64,000 bases of DNA from Archangium violaceum (lineage in GTDB: Bacteria; Myxococcota; Myxococcia; Myxococcales; Myxococcaceae): the NCBI RefSeq assembly GCF_016887565.1, contig NZ_CP069396.1:13126001-13190000 (forward strand). Reading direction: 5' to 3'. The notes beneath the pieces are model-generated. The model was not told the origin of the DNA. It searched no databases and saw nothing but the letters and a program-made list of their open reading frames with translations. This document shows positions 34,150 through 41,761 of the stretch, one piece after another (the first letter of the stretch is position 1; every line of letters begins with the position of its first letter). The translations under genes and the position numbers were made by a program.

Positions 34150-34872
34150 TCAGCGCCGGGTGGCGATCACCACGCGAAACCCGTACCGCTCATACGGTTC
34201 GGGCAGCGCTTCCGGGCGCACGTCCACGGTGAACCCGTGGGTCTCCAGCAGCTCGCGGGCGCGCGGCAGCAGGAAGGTCAGGTAGTACATGACGAAGGGC
34301 GGCCTCCAGAGCGCGTTGCGCACCCGCATGGCCGCGTTGAAGGCCCGCGCCACCCAGTACCCGGGGCGCAGCCTCGAGGGCTCCTCCCCCGTGACGAACA
34401 CGAAGCGGCCTCCCGGTTTCAGCGCCCGGTGGATTCCCGCCACCAGCCGCGGCTCGTCCTCCTCCAGCACGTGTCCGAAGGCGCCGTAGCTCGTCACCAG
34501 GTCGAACTCCTCCCGCCACCCCATCTCCAATGCGTCGCCCCGCACCAGCTCCACCCGCGCTTCTCCCGGCGCTTGCGCCAGCAGCCGCCCCGCCTCGTCC
34601 AGCATCCCCTGGCTCAGGTCCAACCCCACCACCCGCTCGCGGCACAGCGGCCTCAGGTAGCGCATCGCCGCCCCCGTCCCGCAGCACACGTCCAGCGCGC
34701 TCCCCACGCTCCCCGGCTTGCCCGCCACCTCCAGGCTCGCCTTCAGCAGCGCGTCCGGTGTGCGGAACGGCGTGTACTCGAACTTGGGCGCCAGCAGGTC
34801 ATACCCGCGCTCCACCGAGCTCAGGCCCTGCTGAAGGAGCTCCATGAGGCTCGGTCCCTTGGGGTGGAACAT
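34150..34872 (-). CDS. SAM-dependent class I methyltransferase
   Basis: 240 aa from the ATG at 34872 (AGGGGG upstream). A longer open frame to 35337 is only antisense-like shadow of the kinase. The SAM motif I is 'ALDVCCGTGAAMRYLRP'; the acidic residue after beta2 is in 'VVGLDLSQGMLDEAGRL', 'LVRGDALEMGW' binds adenine, and 'IHRALKPGGRFVFVTGEE' is motif III/post-motif. Substrate unknown; the C-terminal 'WRPPFVMYYLTFLLPRAREL' region may select a lipid or quinone-like substrate, but this is a guess. It precedes the histidine kinase by 11 nt, so they share a transcript. Confidence 0.85.
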   Translation of the reverse strand: MFHPKGPSLMELLQQGLSSVERGYDLLAPKFEYTPFRTPDALLKASLEVAGKPGSVGSALDVCCGTGAAMRYLRPLCRERVVGLDLSQGMLDEAGRLLAQAPGEARVELVRGDALEMGWREEFDLVTSYGAFGHVLEEDEPRLVAGIHRALKPGGRFVFVTGEEPSRLRPGYWVARAFNAAMRVRNALWRPPFVMYYLTFLLPRARELLETHGFTVDVRPEALPEPYERYGFRVVIATRR

Positions 34873-34988
34873 GCGGCCCCCTGGTCTACCCCAGGTCGTC
34901 CCGTCGGAGCGATCTATGTCCGCCAGGAGTGTAGAAATTCTGCGGGGGCGGATAATTCGGGGTGTCTGGAGCGTGCGGCAGCGGACTT

Positions 34989-36557
34989 TCAGCGGGCGCG
35001 GGGCAGCTCGAAGAAGAAGGTGATGCCCGGGCGGCCCGCGTGGTCCTGCACGCCCAGGGAGCCGCCGTGGCGCGCGATGATTTCGCGCGAGATGTAGAGG
35101 CCCAGGCCCAGGCCGGGCTGGTGCACGGAGGAGGACAGCCGGTTGAAGCGCTGGAAGAGCTGGGCCTGCTCCTCGGGGGAAATCCCCGGGCCCTCGTCGG
35201 AGACGGAGACGCGGAAGGTGCTGTCCCAGGAGGCCAGCAGCACGGCCACGCGGGCCTCGGGCGGCGTGTACTTCATCGCGTTGTCGAGGAAGTTGCCGAG
35301 CACCTGCTCGATGCGGTCCCGGTCCGCGCTCACCCACGCGACGCCCTCGAGCAGCCGCACCTCCAGCGGGCGCTGGGGGTGCTGCTGGCGGAAGTCCTCG
35401 GACACGTCGGCCACCAGGGCGCGCAGGTCCACCGGCCGCGTGCGGATGTGCAGCTGGCCCCGCTCCAGCCGCGAGGCGTCCAGCAGGTCATTGGCCAGCC
35501 GGGTGAGGCGCCCCGTGTAGCGCTCCATGCGCGAGATGAGCGTGACGTCCGAGACGGGCTGGTGGGCCTCCAGCTGGCGCCGCGCCTGGGTGAGCACCAG
35601 GTGCAGCGACGTGAGCGGCGTGCGCAGCTCGTGCGAGGCGATGTTGAGGAACTCGCTCTTGGTGCGATCGGCCGCCACGGCCGCGTCCTTGAGCTTCTGC
35701 AGCTCCGCGGTGCGCTCGCGCACGCGCACCTCCAGCTCGTCGTGGGCCCGGGCCAGGGCCGCCTCGGCGCGCTTGCGGTCGGTGATGTCCAGGACGATGC
35801 CCACCAGCCCCGCCGGCTGTCCGCGCGAGTCCGTGTACGTGGCCTTGTAGAAGATGACGTCGTGCACCTCGCCGGTGCCGAAGCGCACCTGGGACTCGTA
35901 CGTCTGGATGCCCGGGTGGTCGAAGAGCTCCTGGTCCTTGGCGGCGTAGCGCGCGGCGAGCTCGGGCGGGGCCATCTCCCAGACGGACTTGCCGACGATG
36001 TCCTCGCGCTTCTTGCCGTGCATCTCCAGGAAGGCCCGGTTGCAGCCGCGGTAACGCCCATCCAGCGTCTTGTGGAAGATGGGGTTGGGGATGCTGTCGA
36101 TGAGCGTCTGGAAGAAGTCCACCTGCTCGCGCAGCGCCTGGTCGCGCTCCGTCACCTCCACGCCGGTGAGGACGAGGTAGCCGGCCGCCTCCCCGGACTC
36201 GAGCCGCGACGTGCTCCACTCGAGCAGCCGGCGCTGGCCCCCGCGCGTGTGCCAGAGGCCGTCGTGACGGGCCGGGTGGGGACCCTCCACCAGCCGCGCG
36301 AGCGCCTGGCGCTCCCGCTCCTGCTCGTGCCCTGGCGTGACGAGCTCCTCCAGACGCAGGCCCCGCGCCTCGCTCGTGGAGCGGCCGAGCACCTGCTCTC
36401 CCAGGCGGTTGAGGTGGACGAGGCACCCCTTCGGGTCGAGCACCAGGACGAGCGCCTGGATGGCATCCAGGAGCACGATAGGGCCCAGTCCAACAGGCAG
36501 CGCCGTGTCCGCCAGGTCCTCGTGGTGCATCGGCGACAAGGCCATGTCGTGCAGCAT
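34989..36557 (-). CDS. PAS-domain sensor histidine kinase (soluble)
   Basis: 522 aa from the ATG at 36557; an alternative ATG is at 36545. No membrane segments, so a cytoplasmic sensor. PAS 1 at about residues 25-130 ('IQALVLVLDPKGCLVHLNRL'), PAS 2 with PAC at about 145-270 ('LIDSIPNPIFHKTLDGRYRG', 'GIVLDITDRKRAEAALARAH'), a coiled linker, DHp with 'FLNIASHELRTPLTSLHLVL' (phospho-acceptor His), then HATPase with 'LGNFLDNAMKYTPPEARVAV', 'VSDEGPGISPEEQAQLFQRF' and 'GLGLGLYISREIIARHGGSL'. Orphan kinase, no regulator adjacent; the methyltransferase and second kinase lie downstream on the same strand. Confidence 0.88.
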   Translation of the reverse strand: MLHDMALSPMHHEDLADTALPVGLGPIVLLDAIQALVLVLDPKGCLVHLNRLGEQVLGRSTSEARGLRLEELVTPGHEQERERQALARLVEGPHPARHDGLWHTRGGQRRLLEWSTSRLESGEAAGYLVLTGVEVTERDQALREQVDFFQTLIDSIPNPIFHKTLDGRYRGCNRAFLEMHGKKREDIVGKSVWEMAPPELAARYAAKDQELFDHPGIQTYESQVRFGTGEVHDVIFYKATYTDSRGQPAGLVGIVLDITDRKRAEAALARAHDELEVRVRERTAELQKLKDAAVAADRTKSEFLNIASHELRTPLTSLHLVLTQARRQLEAHQPVSDVTLISRMERYTGRLTRLANDLLDASRLERGQLHIRTRPVDLRALVADVSEDFRQQHPQRPLEVRLLEGVAWVSADRDRIEQVLGNFLDNAMKYTPPEARVAVLLASWDSTFRVSVSDEGPGISPEEQAQLFQRFNRLSSSVHQPGLGLGLYISREIIARHGGSLGVQDHAGRPGITFFFELPRAR

Positions 36558-36687
36558 ACCTGTATCAATTGTTGGTGCTCCGAGGCTTTTTTCCCCGACC
36601 CGGCGCTCGTCTCGTGGACAGGCGGCCGGACCTCGGAGCGGGTGGCCCGCCCCTGCCCGCGGGCCGCGCGAGCGCTCCGCCCGAGGC

Positions 36688-36906
36688 TCAGTGCATCGTG
36701 GAAGCGGTGTCGGACTCCGCGTAGACGCCACCGGAGATGCCGGTGCGGGCCTCGAACTCGCTACAGCCGCTCATTCCGGAGACCTGGAGGTCGAATTTGC
36801 GCAGATCCGGCTCCATGCAGCGGGCCACCTCGGTGTCGTCCGGGTTGGCATGGTGGCTGTCGAAGTAACGGCAGCCCTTGCAGTTGCCCCAGTTCTTGTC
36901 GGCCAT
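36688..36906 (-). CDS. Small four-cysteine hypothetical protein
   Basis: 72 aa from the ATG at 36906, with GAGAGGAAG 3 nt upstream. Cysteines at 9 and 12 (NCKGCRYF), 30 (ARCMEPDL) and 48 (SGCSEFEA) form a CX2C-X17-C-X17-C pattern that could bind zinc or an iron-sulfur cluster. No signal peptide, so cytoplasmic. Small conserved-looking protein of unknown role. Confidence 0.65.
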   Translation of the reverse strand: MADKNWGNCKGCRYFDSHHANPDDTEVARCMEPDLRKFDLQVSGMSGCSEFEARTGISGGVYAESDTASTMH

Positions 36907-37075
36907 GGCTTCCTCTCGGGTGGAAGGGGGAATCGTCTCCCTTCGAGGGTGGGGCCGGGGCGCGGCGGCCACAAGCGACGCCAGCCCGCACGGCTGCCCC
37001 AGGCGGGGGCACGCGGCGGACGACAGGAGAGGGGGAGGTGCGAGGGCCCTGACCGGGGGCCGCGCTGTCCGCACA

Positions 37076-37107
37076 GCCCCCTCCGGGGTGGAGGTCCCGG
37101 AGGGGGC
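37076..37107. terminator. Perfect 12-bp stem hairpin
   Basis: GCCCCCTCCGGG and CCCGGAGGGGGC pair perfectly around an 8-nt loop. Lies about 110 nt downstream of the 37215 stop and 170 bp upstream of the 72-aa protein gene. No U tract; could act as a terminator or mRNA-stabilising structure. Confidence 0.45.
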
Positions 37108-37155
37108 CGGGCCCGAGCCACGGTGGGAGGCAACCCCCGTGTGCGGGCCGGAAGG

Positions 37156-37198
37156 ACCCGGGCGCGAGCTGCTGGGAGAAGAGGCTCGCGTCCCGGGT
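37156..37198 (-). terminator. Hairpin downstream of DUF4382-like lipoprotein gene
   Basis: Arms ACCCGGG-CGCGAGC and GCTCGCGTCCCGGGT pair over about 14 bp with one bulge and a 14-nt loop, beginning 17 nt after the stop codon at 37215. On the minus strand it is followed by TCCTTCC rather than a long U tract, so termination may be weak or Rho-assisted. Confidence 0.5.
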
Positions 37199-37214
37199 GG
37201 CTTGCCGGCTCGGG

Positions 37215-38036
37215 CTAATTCGTCGACTTGCGCAGGTCCCCGCTGTTCTTGATGTTGCGCTTCACGGTGTCCTCGGCGCCGCTGCAGTCGCCCTTGGCAC
37301 TCGCGTCCATGAGCAGCACGTTGCTGCTCATCTCCAGGTCCCCCTTCTGGAGGCACGCGGCCACGGGCAGGCCCTCGAGCCACACCTGGGGCTTGAGCAG
37401 CGCGAGCAGCTCGTCATCGGCGCCCACCTCCACGCCGGTGGCGGACTCGAAGCGCGCGTCCTCGCTGAACTTGAGGTTGAGCTCCAGGCTGGAGGGCGTG
37501 GAGTCCTGGGTGAAGCTGGCCTTCACCCGGAGGCTGTAGCCCACGAGGGGCTCGGTGACGGCGACCTCGCCGGCCTTGGCCTCCTCGAGGCGGAAGTCGA
37601 TGCGCTTGTAGGTGCCCGCGGGCAGGCGCATCGTGGACAGGTCCGGCAGGGTGGCGCCCGTCATCAGGTCCACGATGATGGGGCCGGGGACGACCACGGT
37701 GCCCGAGCCGCTGCCGGACTCACCGCCCTTGCAGGTGGCGCCCGCGAGCAGGCCGCGCACGTCCGCGCACTTCGTCCCCTGGGGCAGGTCCAGGCGGATG
37801 TCCTTGAGGTGGAGGCGCGCCTCGGTGAGCGTGAAGGTGACGCCGTCGCTGGAGCGGAACGTGGGCGCGGGTGGGATGAGGTAGTGGTCGGCCTGGACGT
37901 GGACGCTGGCGGCCTGGGCCTGGGACTCGTGGACGGAGAAGCGCAGCGAGGCCCCCTCTCCCCCGCAGGCGGCGAGGGCCACGGCGGCGGCGGTGGGCAG
38001 CAGCGTCTGGCGGAGCGAAAGGGCGCGGAGGTTCAT
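37215..38036 (-). CDS. DUF4382-like lipoprotein
   Basis: 273 aa from the ATG at 38036. Lipoprotein signal MNLRALSLRQTLLPTAAAVA, 'LAAC' (Cys24). The mature domain resembles DUF4382-type beta proteins: 'VTFTLTEARLHLKDIRLDLP', 'PIIVDLMTGATLPDLSTMRL', 'PAGTYKRIDFRLEEA'. Two to three Cys pairs ('CADVRGLLAGATC', 'ACLQKGDLE...GDC') probably form disulfides. Likely outer-membrane or periplasmic. Function unknown. Followed by hairpins, so it is transcribed alone. Confidence 0.7.
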   Translation of the reverse strand: MNLRALSLRQTLLPTAAAVALAACGGEGASLRFSVHESQAQAASVHVQADHYLIPPAPTFRSSDGVTFTLTEARLHLKDIRLDLPQGTKCADVRGLLAGATCKGGESGSGSGTVVVPGPIIVDLMTGATLPDLSTMRLPAGTYKRIDFRLEEAKAGEVAVTEPLVGYSLRVKASFTQDSTPSSLELNLKFSEDARFESATGVEVGADDELLALLKPQVWLEGLPVAACLQKGDLEMSSNVLLMDASAKGDCSGAEDTVKRNIKNSGDLRKSTN

Positions 38037-38241
38037 GGTCGGGCGGGGAGCGGGAGGTTCTTCGGCCAGTTCTTCCCGTTCCAGTTCCCTGGACTCCCCG
38101 AGTTGGATATCGGCCACACCTGCCCGGCGCGGGCATGTGGGCGCGTGGCGGGCGGTGTCCTACCCGGGAGGGCGGGAGGCAGGGTGAGGCCGTGGGGACA
38201 CGGGGTTACACTGGCTCGTCCGTTCCGCCGGAGGACCGCAC

Positions 38242-38754
38242 ATGAGGCATGTCCGAGTCGTGCTCCTGGCGCTGGCGCTCGCCGCCACGCCCACCCTGGC
38301 CGCGCCGAAGGAGGCCCGGCGCATCTCGTTGGACGTGACGCGGGCCAGCATTCACGACGTGCTGCGGATGCTCGCGGACGTGGGGCGCAAGAACCTGGTG
38401 GTGTCCGAGGACGTGAAGGGGACGGTGACGCTCACGCTGCGCAACGTGCCGTGGACGGAGGCGCTCGACGTGGTGCTGGCCTCGCACGGGCTGGGGATGG
38501 AGCAGCGGGGCAACATCCTGCGGGTGGCGCCGCTCAAGACGCTCCAGGAGGAGGCCGAGGCGCGCGTGAAGCTGAAGCAGGCCCGGGAGGAGTCGGCCCC
38601 GCTGCGCACCTTCCTCGTCCCCGTCAATTACGCGAGGGCGTCGGACCTGGTGCCGCACGTGAAGGCGGTGCTGTCACCGCGGGGCAGCGTGAGCGTGGAC
38701 GCGCGGACGAACACGCTCATCATCACGGACGTGGAGGCGCCGAGGCTTCCGTAG
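38242..38754 (+). CDS. Stand-alone secretin N-terminal (STN plus secretin_N) protein
   Basis: 170 aa. Signal peptide MRHVRVVLLALALAATPTLA. Residues about 27-97 form an STN domain as in PilQ/TonB-system secretins ('RISLDVTRASIHDVLRMLAD', 'TVTLTLRNVPWTEALDVVLA', 'GNILRVAPLKTLQEEAEA'). Residues about 120-168 match the start of a secretin_N repeat ('FLVPVNYARASDLVPHVKAV', 'VDARTNTLIITDV'). The secretin channel domain is missing: the frame stops at 38754 in a region shared with the convergent gene. It is either a real accessory protein or the remnant of a longer secretin. The 3' 32 bp overlap the next gene tail to tail. Confidence 0.75.
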   Translation: MRHVRVVLLALALAATPTLAAPKEARRISLDVTRASIHDVLRMLADVGRKNLVVSEDVKGTVTLTLRNVPWTEALDVVLASHGLGMEQRGNILRVAPLKTLQEEAEARVKLKQAREESAPLRTFLVPVNYARASDLVPHVKAVLSPRGSVSVDARTNTLIITDVEAPRLP

Positions 38755-39361
38755 CGTCCGGGGGGAAGCGGCCGTACCAGTCGAGGGAGAGCAGCACGTC
38801 GCCGCGCCAGGTGGCGTAGAGGTCGTGCTCCAGGTCCATGCCGGCGCGCGCGGTGAGGGTGAGGCCCACGGGTCCCAGCCGTCCGCGCCCGCCGAGCACC
38901 GTGCGCACGGGGAAGCGGGGGCCACCGGTGCGCAGGAAGGCCTCGGCTCCCGCCTGGACGCCGAGGAAGCCCTCGAGGCGCGGGCCGCCGAGGCCCACGA
39001 AGAGTCCCCCATGCGGCCCGAGGCCCACGTCGGCGGGGCCTCGCACGACGCCGAGGGCCGTGAGGCCGAGCTGGGCCGAGGCGGAGAAGGCGCCCTCGCC
39101 CGAGCCGAGCCGCCACTGCCCCGCGCCGCGCAGCTCGAGCACGCCGCTGCCCGGGTGGACGAAGAGCTCGCCGCCGAAGGCGGTGGGGCGGACGTCGGGC
39201 CCGGCGGGCCGGGCCAGGAGGAAGCCCACGCCGACACCCTGGGGCCCCGCGAACAGCGAGAGGCGCGAGTCATCCACCCGGCTCCGGGCGGTGAGGATGG
39301 GGGCCTCGGCGGCGGCCAGTGGGGCGAGCAGCAGCGCACCCGAGAAGACGAGGGCCCTCAT
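38723..39361 (-). CDS. Small outer-membrane beta-barrel protein
   Basis: 212 aa. Signal peptide MRALVFSGALLLAPLAAAEA. The remainder alternates hydrophobic and polar residues with many Gly ('GVGVGFLLARPAGPDVRPTA', 'LFVGLGGPRLEGFLGVQAGA', 'YATWRGDVLLSLDWYGRFPP'), compatible with an eight-stranded barrel. Its ATG overlaps the stop of the alpha/beta hydrolase gene by 4 nt (ATGA), so the two are co-translated. The last 32 bp overlap the secretin-domain gene on the other strand. Confidence 0.68.
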   Translation of the reverse strand: MRALVFSGALLLAPLAAAEAPILTARSRVDDSRLSLFAGPQGVGVGFLLARPAGPDVRPTAFGGELFVHPGSGVLELRGAGQWRLGSGEGAFSASAQLGLTALGVVRGPADVGLGPHGGLFVGLGGPRLEGFLGVQAGAEAFLRTGGPRFPVRTVLGGRGRLGPVGLTLTARAGMDLEHDLYATWRGDVLLSLDWYGRFPPDATEASAPPRP

Positions 39362-40236
39362 GGGACGGTCACCTCCGTGCCGGGCACCTGGCGGATGTCA
39401 TCGGCGCCGGTGCCCCGCCCCGCGAGGGCGGCGAGGAGGAAGCGCGAGAGCACCTCGGCGATGCGCTCGTGGGCGACGTCGAGCGGCGTCGCGGGGGTGC
39501 ACCCGCCCGTCACGTCCTTCCGGTCGCTGACGGTGAACTGGTAGTGGGTGACGCCCTGGAGGACGGCGAACACCGAGGGGGGAGGGAGACGGGAGGCCTC
39601 GTCGCTGACTCGGGGGAGCGGGGCGGTGCAGTCGAGCTCCCCGGCCAGCGAGAGCGAGGGCACCGCGAGCGAGGGGACACGCCCGGCGTCGGCCGAATCG
39701 GGGTAGCTGGCGAGGAGGGCGAGCGCGGCGAAGTCCCCATCGAGCGCGAGCTTGCTGGCGACGACACCGCCGAGCGAGTGGCCGGCCACGGCGATGCGGG
39801 CGGGGTCCACGAGTCCCTGGAGGAGGGAGCCCTCGGGGGGTGAGGTGAGGAGCTCCCGGGCGAAGCGGCCATTGTCGGTGGCGGACAGGGCGAGGCCGAG
39901 CGGGTGGGAGGGGAGCGCGACGACGAAGCCGCGGGAGGCGAGGGCCTCGGCGAGCCAGAGGTAGTCCTCGGGGGCGACGAAGCCGCCGTGGAGGAAGACG
40001 AGCGCGGGGAGCCGCGAGCCCTCCGAGGGCCGGACGGGGCGGCCCTGGTCATCCGAGGGGAACACCACGCGCACGGGGACGAGGTCCGTGTGGCGGGCGC
40101 GCACCTGGAAGAGGGCCTCGGCGATGGGAGTGGGCTCGGAGCGCAGCAGCTGGCCGGACTCGGGCGCGGGGAGCGCGCAGCCGGAGAGGACGAGCCAGAG
40201 GGAGAGCAGGACGAGGGGCGCGGGGGCGGGCGTCAT
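39358..40236 (-). CDS. Alpha/beta-hydrolase lipoprotein
   Basis: 292 aa. Signal MTPAPAPLVLLSLWLVLSGC with lipobox LSGC (Cys20). Alpha/beta-hydrolase fold: oxyanion 'PALVFLHGGFVAPEDYLWLA', nucleophile elbow GHSLGG in 'RIAVAGHSLGGVVASKLALD', acid probably in 'LSLAGELDCTAP', and His in 'LQGVTHYQFTVSDRKD'. The triad is plausible and intact. Similar to chlorophyllase/platelet-activating-factor-hydrolase-like bacterial esterases. Envelope-anchored esterase of unknown substrate. First gene of a two-gene operon with the barrel protein. A 25-bp palindrome lies about 105 bp upstream of its start. Confidence 0.82.
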   Translation of the reverse strand: MTPAPAPLVLLSLWLVLSGCALPAPESGQLLRSEPTPIAEALFQVRARHTDLVPVRVVFPSDDQGRPVRPSEGSRLPALVFLHGGFVAPEDYLWLAEALASRGFVVALPSHPLGLALSATDNGRFARELLTSPPEGSLLQGLVDPARIAVAGHSLGGVVASKLALDGDFAALALLASYPDSADAGRVPSLAVPSLSLAGELDCTAPLPRVSDEASRLPPPSVFAVLQGVTHYQFTVSDRKDVTGGCTPATPLDVAHERIAEVLSRFLLAALAGRGTGADDIRQVPGTEVTVP

Positions 40237-40340
40237 GCGGGGGACTCACGGGCAGGGCTCATGGTGGGCCCCTGTGTAAGAGCCGGGGGCGTGGTTCGCC
40301 AGGCCCGGCGCACGGGGACCTTCCGGGCTCGCTGCGCGCG

Positions 40341-40365
40341 AACTGGTCCGACTGTCGGACCAGTT
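40341..40365. promoter_or_regulatory. Perfect 25-bp palindrome, operator or terminator candidate
   Basis: Half-sites AACTGGTCCGAC and GTCGGACCAGTT are perfect inverted repeats around a single T. The outer half-sites AACTGGTC/GACCAGTT equal those of GntR/FadR-type operators but with longer spacing. It lies 105 bp upstream of the hydrolase lipoprotein gene and 31 bp after the oxidoreductase stop, so it could be an operator for the former or a terminator stem for the latter. Confidence 0.5.
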
Positions 40366-40395
40366 GCCGGAAAACGCGCCCGGGAGGTCGCTGGC

Positions 40396-41022
40396 TCAGT
40401 CGCCCACGATGCCCACGCGGACGCGGTGGAGCTCGTTGCCGGTGGCCGCCTTGAGGGTGAAGTCGGCCACGTCCTCGGCGTAGACCTGACGGCCTCCCGT
40501 GGGGAGGGACTCGACGGCCGTGCGGTACTTGCCCGTCTTCACGCCGCTGGGCATGACGGGCGGGCACACCACCACCCAGTCCAGGCCGCTCTCCTGAAGA
40601 ATCTGGAACGCGCCCCGGTGGTCCTCGAAGGCGTGACGCAGGAAGGGGGGCAGGCCGTGCTCCCCGGTGAGCCCTCCGGCCGGGTGTGGAAGCAGTCCGG
40701 CCGCGCCCACGGTGACGAGCCGTTGAACACCCTCGGTCTTCATGGCCGCGACGAGGGTGCGCGTGGCCTCGGTCACCACCGTCACCGCGTGCGTCACGTC
40801 CCGAGCCCCCAGCGCGCTCACCACCACCTCGGCGCCGCGCAGGGCCTCGGCCACGGCGGCCCCATCCTCCATGCTGCCCTTGCGCACGTGGAGCCGCCCG
40901 TGCTTGAGCCCCAGTCGTTGTGGGTCGCGGACGTACGCCGTCACCTCGTGCCCCTGCCCCAGCGCATCGTGCACCAGCGTGTGCCCGACGCGCCCCGTCG
41001 CTCCGAAGACCGTCAACCGCAT
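40396..41022 (-). CDS. NAD(P)-binding oxidoreductase (atypical SDR, NmrA/BVR-B-like)
   Basis: 208 aa from the ATG at 41022, preceded by GGAGGAG with 7 nt spacing. N-terminal Rossmann motif GATGRVG in 'MRLTVFGATGRVGHTLVHDA', then 'EVTAYVRDPQRL', 'ALRGAEVVVSALGARD' and 'RLVTVGAAGLLPHPAG'. This is the atypical SDR group with NAD(P)H (PF13460), related to biliverdin-reductase-B/NmrA-like proteins. It lacks an obvious YxxxK dyad. Substrate unknown. Confidence 0.83.
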   Translation of the reverse strand: MRLTVFGATGRVGHTLVHDALGQGHEVTAYVRDPQRLGLKHGRLHVRKGSMEDGAAVAEALRGAEVVVSALGARDVTHAVTVVTEATRTLVAAMKTEGVQRLVTVGAAGLLPHPAGGLTGEHGLPPFLRHAFEDHRGAFQILQESGLDWVVVCPPVMPSGVKTGKYRTAVESLPTGGRQVYAEDVADFTLKAATGNELHRVRVGIVGD

Positions 41023-41170
41023 GGGTGTCTCTCCTCCGTACGAACCGGGGCCCGGGTATATCCTCCTCGGTGCCAGGATGTCCGCACGCTGTGCGTCGTG
41101 AGGGGGGCTCACCGGGAGGACGGGCACCCCCGGGAGCGGCTTCCCAGGACTTGAGAGGACTGTGTCGGGC

Positions 41171-41581
41171 TCAGGTGGAGGGCCGCCTCAGTTCCTCCCG
41201 CAGCTCCTGGAGGGACTCACAGTTCCGCTCCACCGTGTGCTCCAGCATCGTCAGGCGCGTGCCGTGCTGGTCGAGACGCTCGCAGAGCTCTTTCCGGAGC
41301 GTGTTCACCTGTTCGTGCAGGGTCTCACGCAGTTGCACATCCCTCTTCTGGACCTCCTGCCGGAGATGCTGGATATCACTGGCCAGCTGGCGGTCGCGTA
41401 CCTTGCTGTCGGCGGCCTCCTGCTCCACCTTGCGCGTCAGATCCTTGAGCTGCTGGTCCACGCGGTCCAGACGTTGGTCCACGCGGTCCAGACGTTGGTC
41501 CAATAGCGTCAGGATCCGCTGTTCTCCTGGCGTGAGGTTCTGCTCGTTCGTGCCCGTGAACACCGACGTGGAACTCTCCAT
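41171..41581 (-). CDS. Coiled-coil protein
   Basis: 136 aa from the ATG at 41581, chosen because AGGAGG sits 9 nt upstream; a GTG two codons earlier is possible. Residues about 22-130 are one long predicted coiled coil with clear heptads ('LDQRLDRVDQRLDRVDQQLK', 'LREELRRPST' at the end). The heptad RVDQRLD is encoded by an exact 21-bp tandem duplication. No signal peptide or membrane helix. Structural or oligomerising protein; function unknown. Confidence 0.65.
   Translation of the reverse strand: MESSTSVFTGTNEQNLTPGEQRILTLLDQRLDRVDQRLDRVDQQLKDLTRKVEQEAADSKVRDRQLASDIQHLRQEVQKRDVQLRETLHEQVNTLRKELCERLDQHGTRLTMLEHTVERNCESLQELREELRRPST
41461..41502. repeat. Exact 21-bp tandem duplication (one heptad)
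   Basis: The 21-mer beginning CGCGGTCCAGACGTTGG occurs twice head to tail with no mismatch and encodes one coiled-coil heptad per unit; a partial third copy precedes it. Likely slippage-prone. Confidence 0.85.
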
Positions 41582-41689
41582 CGACACACACCTCCTGTGC
41601 TGACTTCATGCGTAGGATGACCTTAGAGGTCACTACGAGTCAAGTCACTGGATGGGTCAGGTTCTCGGGGGCTCGACTTCTTCGGACAG

Positions 41690-41724
41690 ACCCTCACCCC
41701 GTCCCTCTCCCGGAGGGAGAGGGG
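41690..41724. repeat. Dispersed palindromic repeat, copy 5
   Basis: ACCCTCACCCCGTCC followed by the core variant CTCTCCCGGAGGGAGAGG, 38 bp downstream of the dnaA stop (minus strand); may serve as the 3' structure of the dnaA transcript. Confidence 0.85.
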
Positions 41725-41761
41725 TTGGTGCTGGTGTTGGTGGGTGGGGTGGTTTGGGGCA

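Larger units (their letters stand above)
36907..37214. other. Intergenic region with two strong hairpins, no gene
   Basis: 308 bp, extremely GC-rich, between two minus-strand genes. It holds two hairpins downstream of the 38036-37215 gene and the leader of the 72-aa protein gene. No open frame with protein character. Confidence 0.6.

Noticed and set aside
37197-38819. 540-aa plus-strand open frame
   Set aside because: Antisense to the DUF4382-like lipoprotein and out of frame with the secretin-domain gene that has a clear signal peptide.
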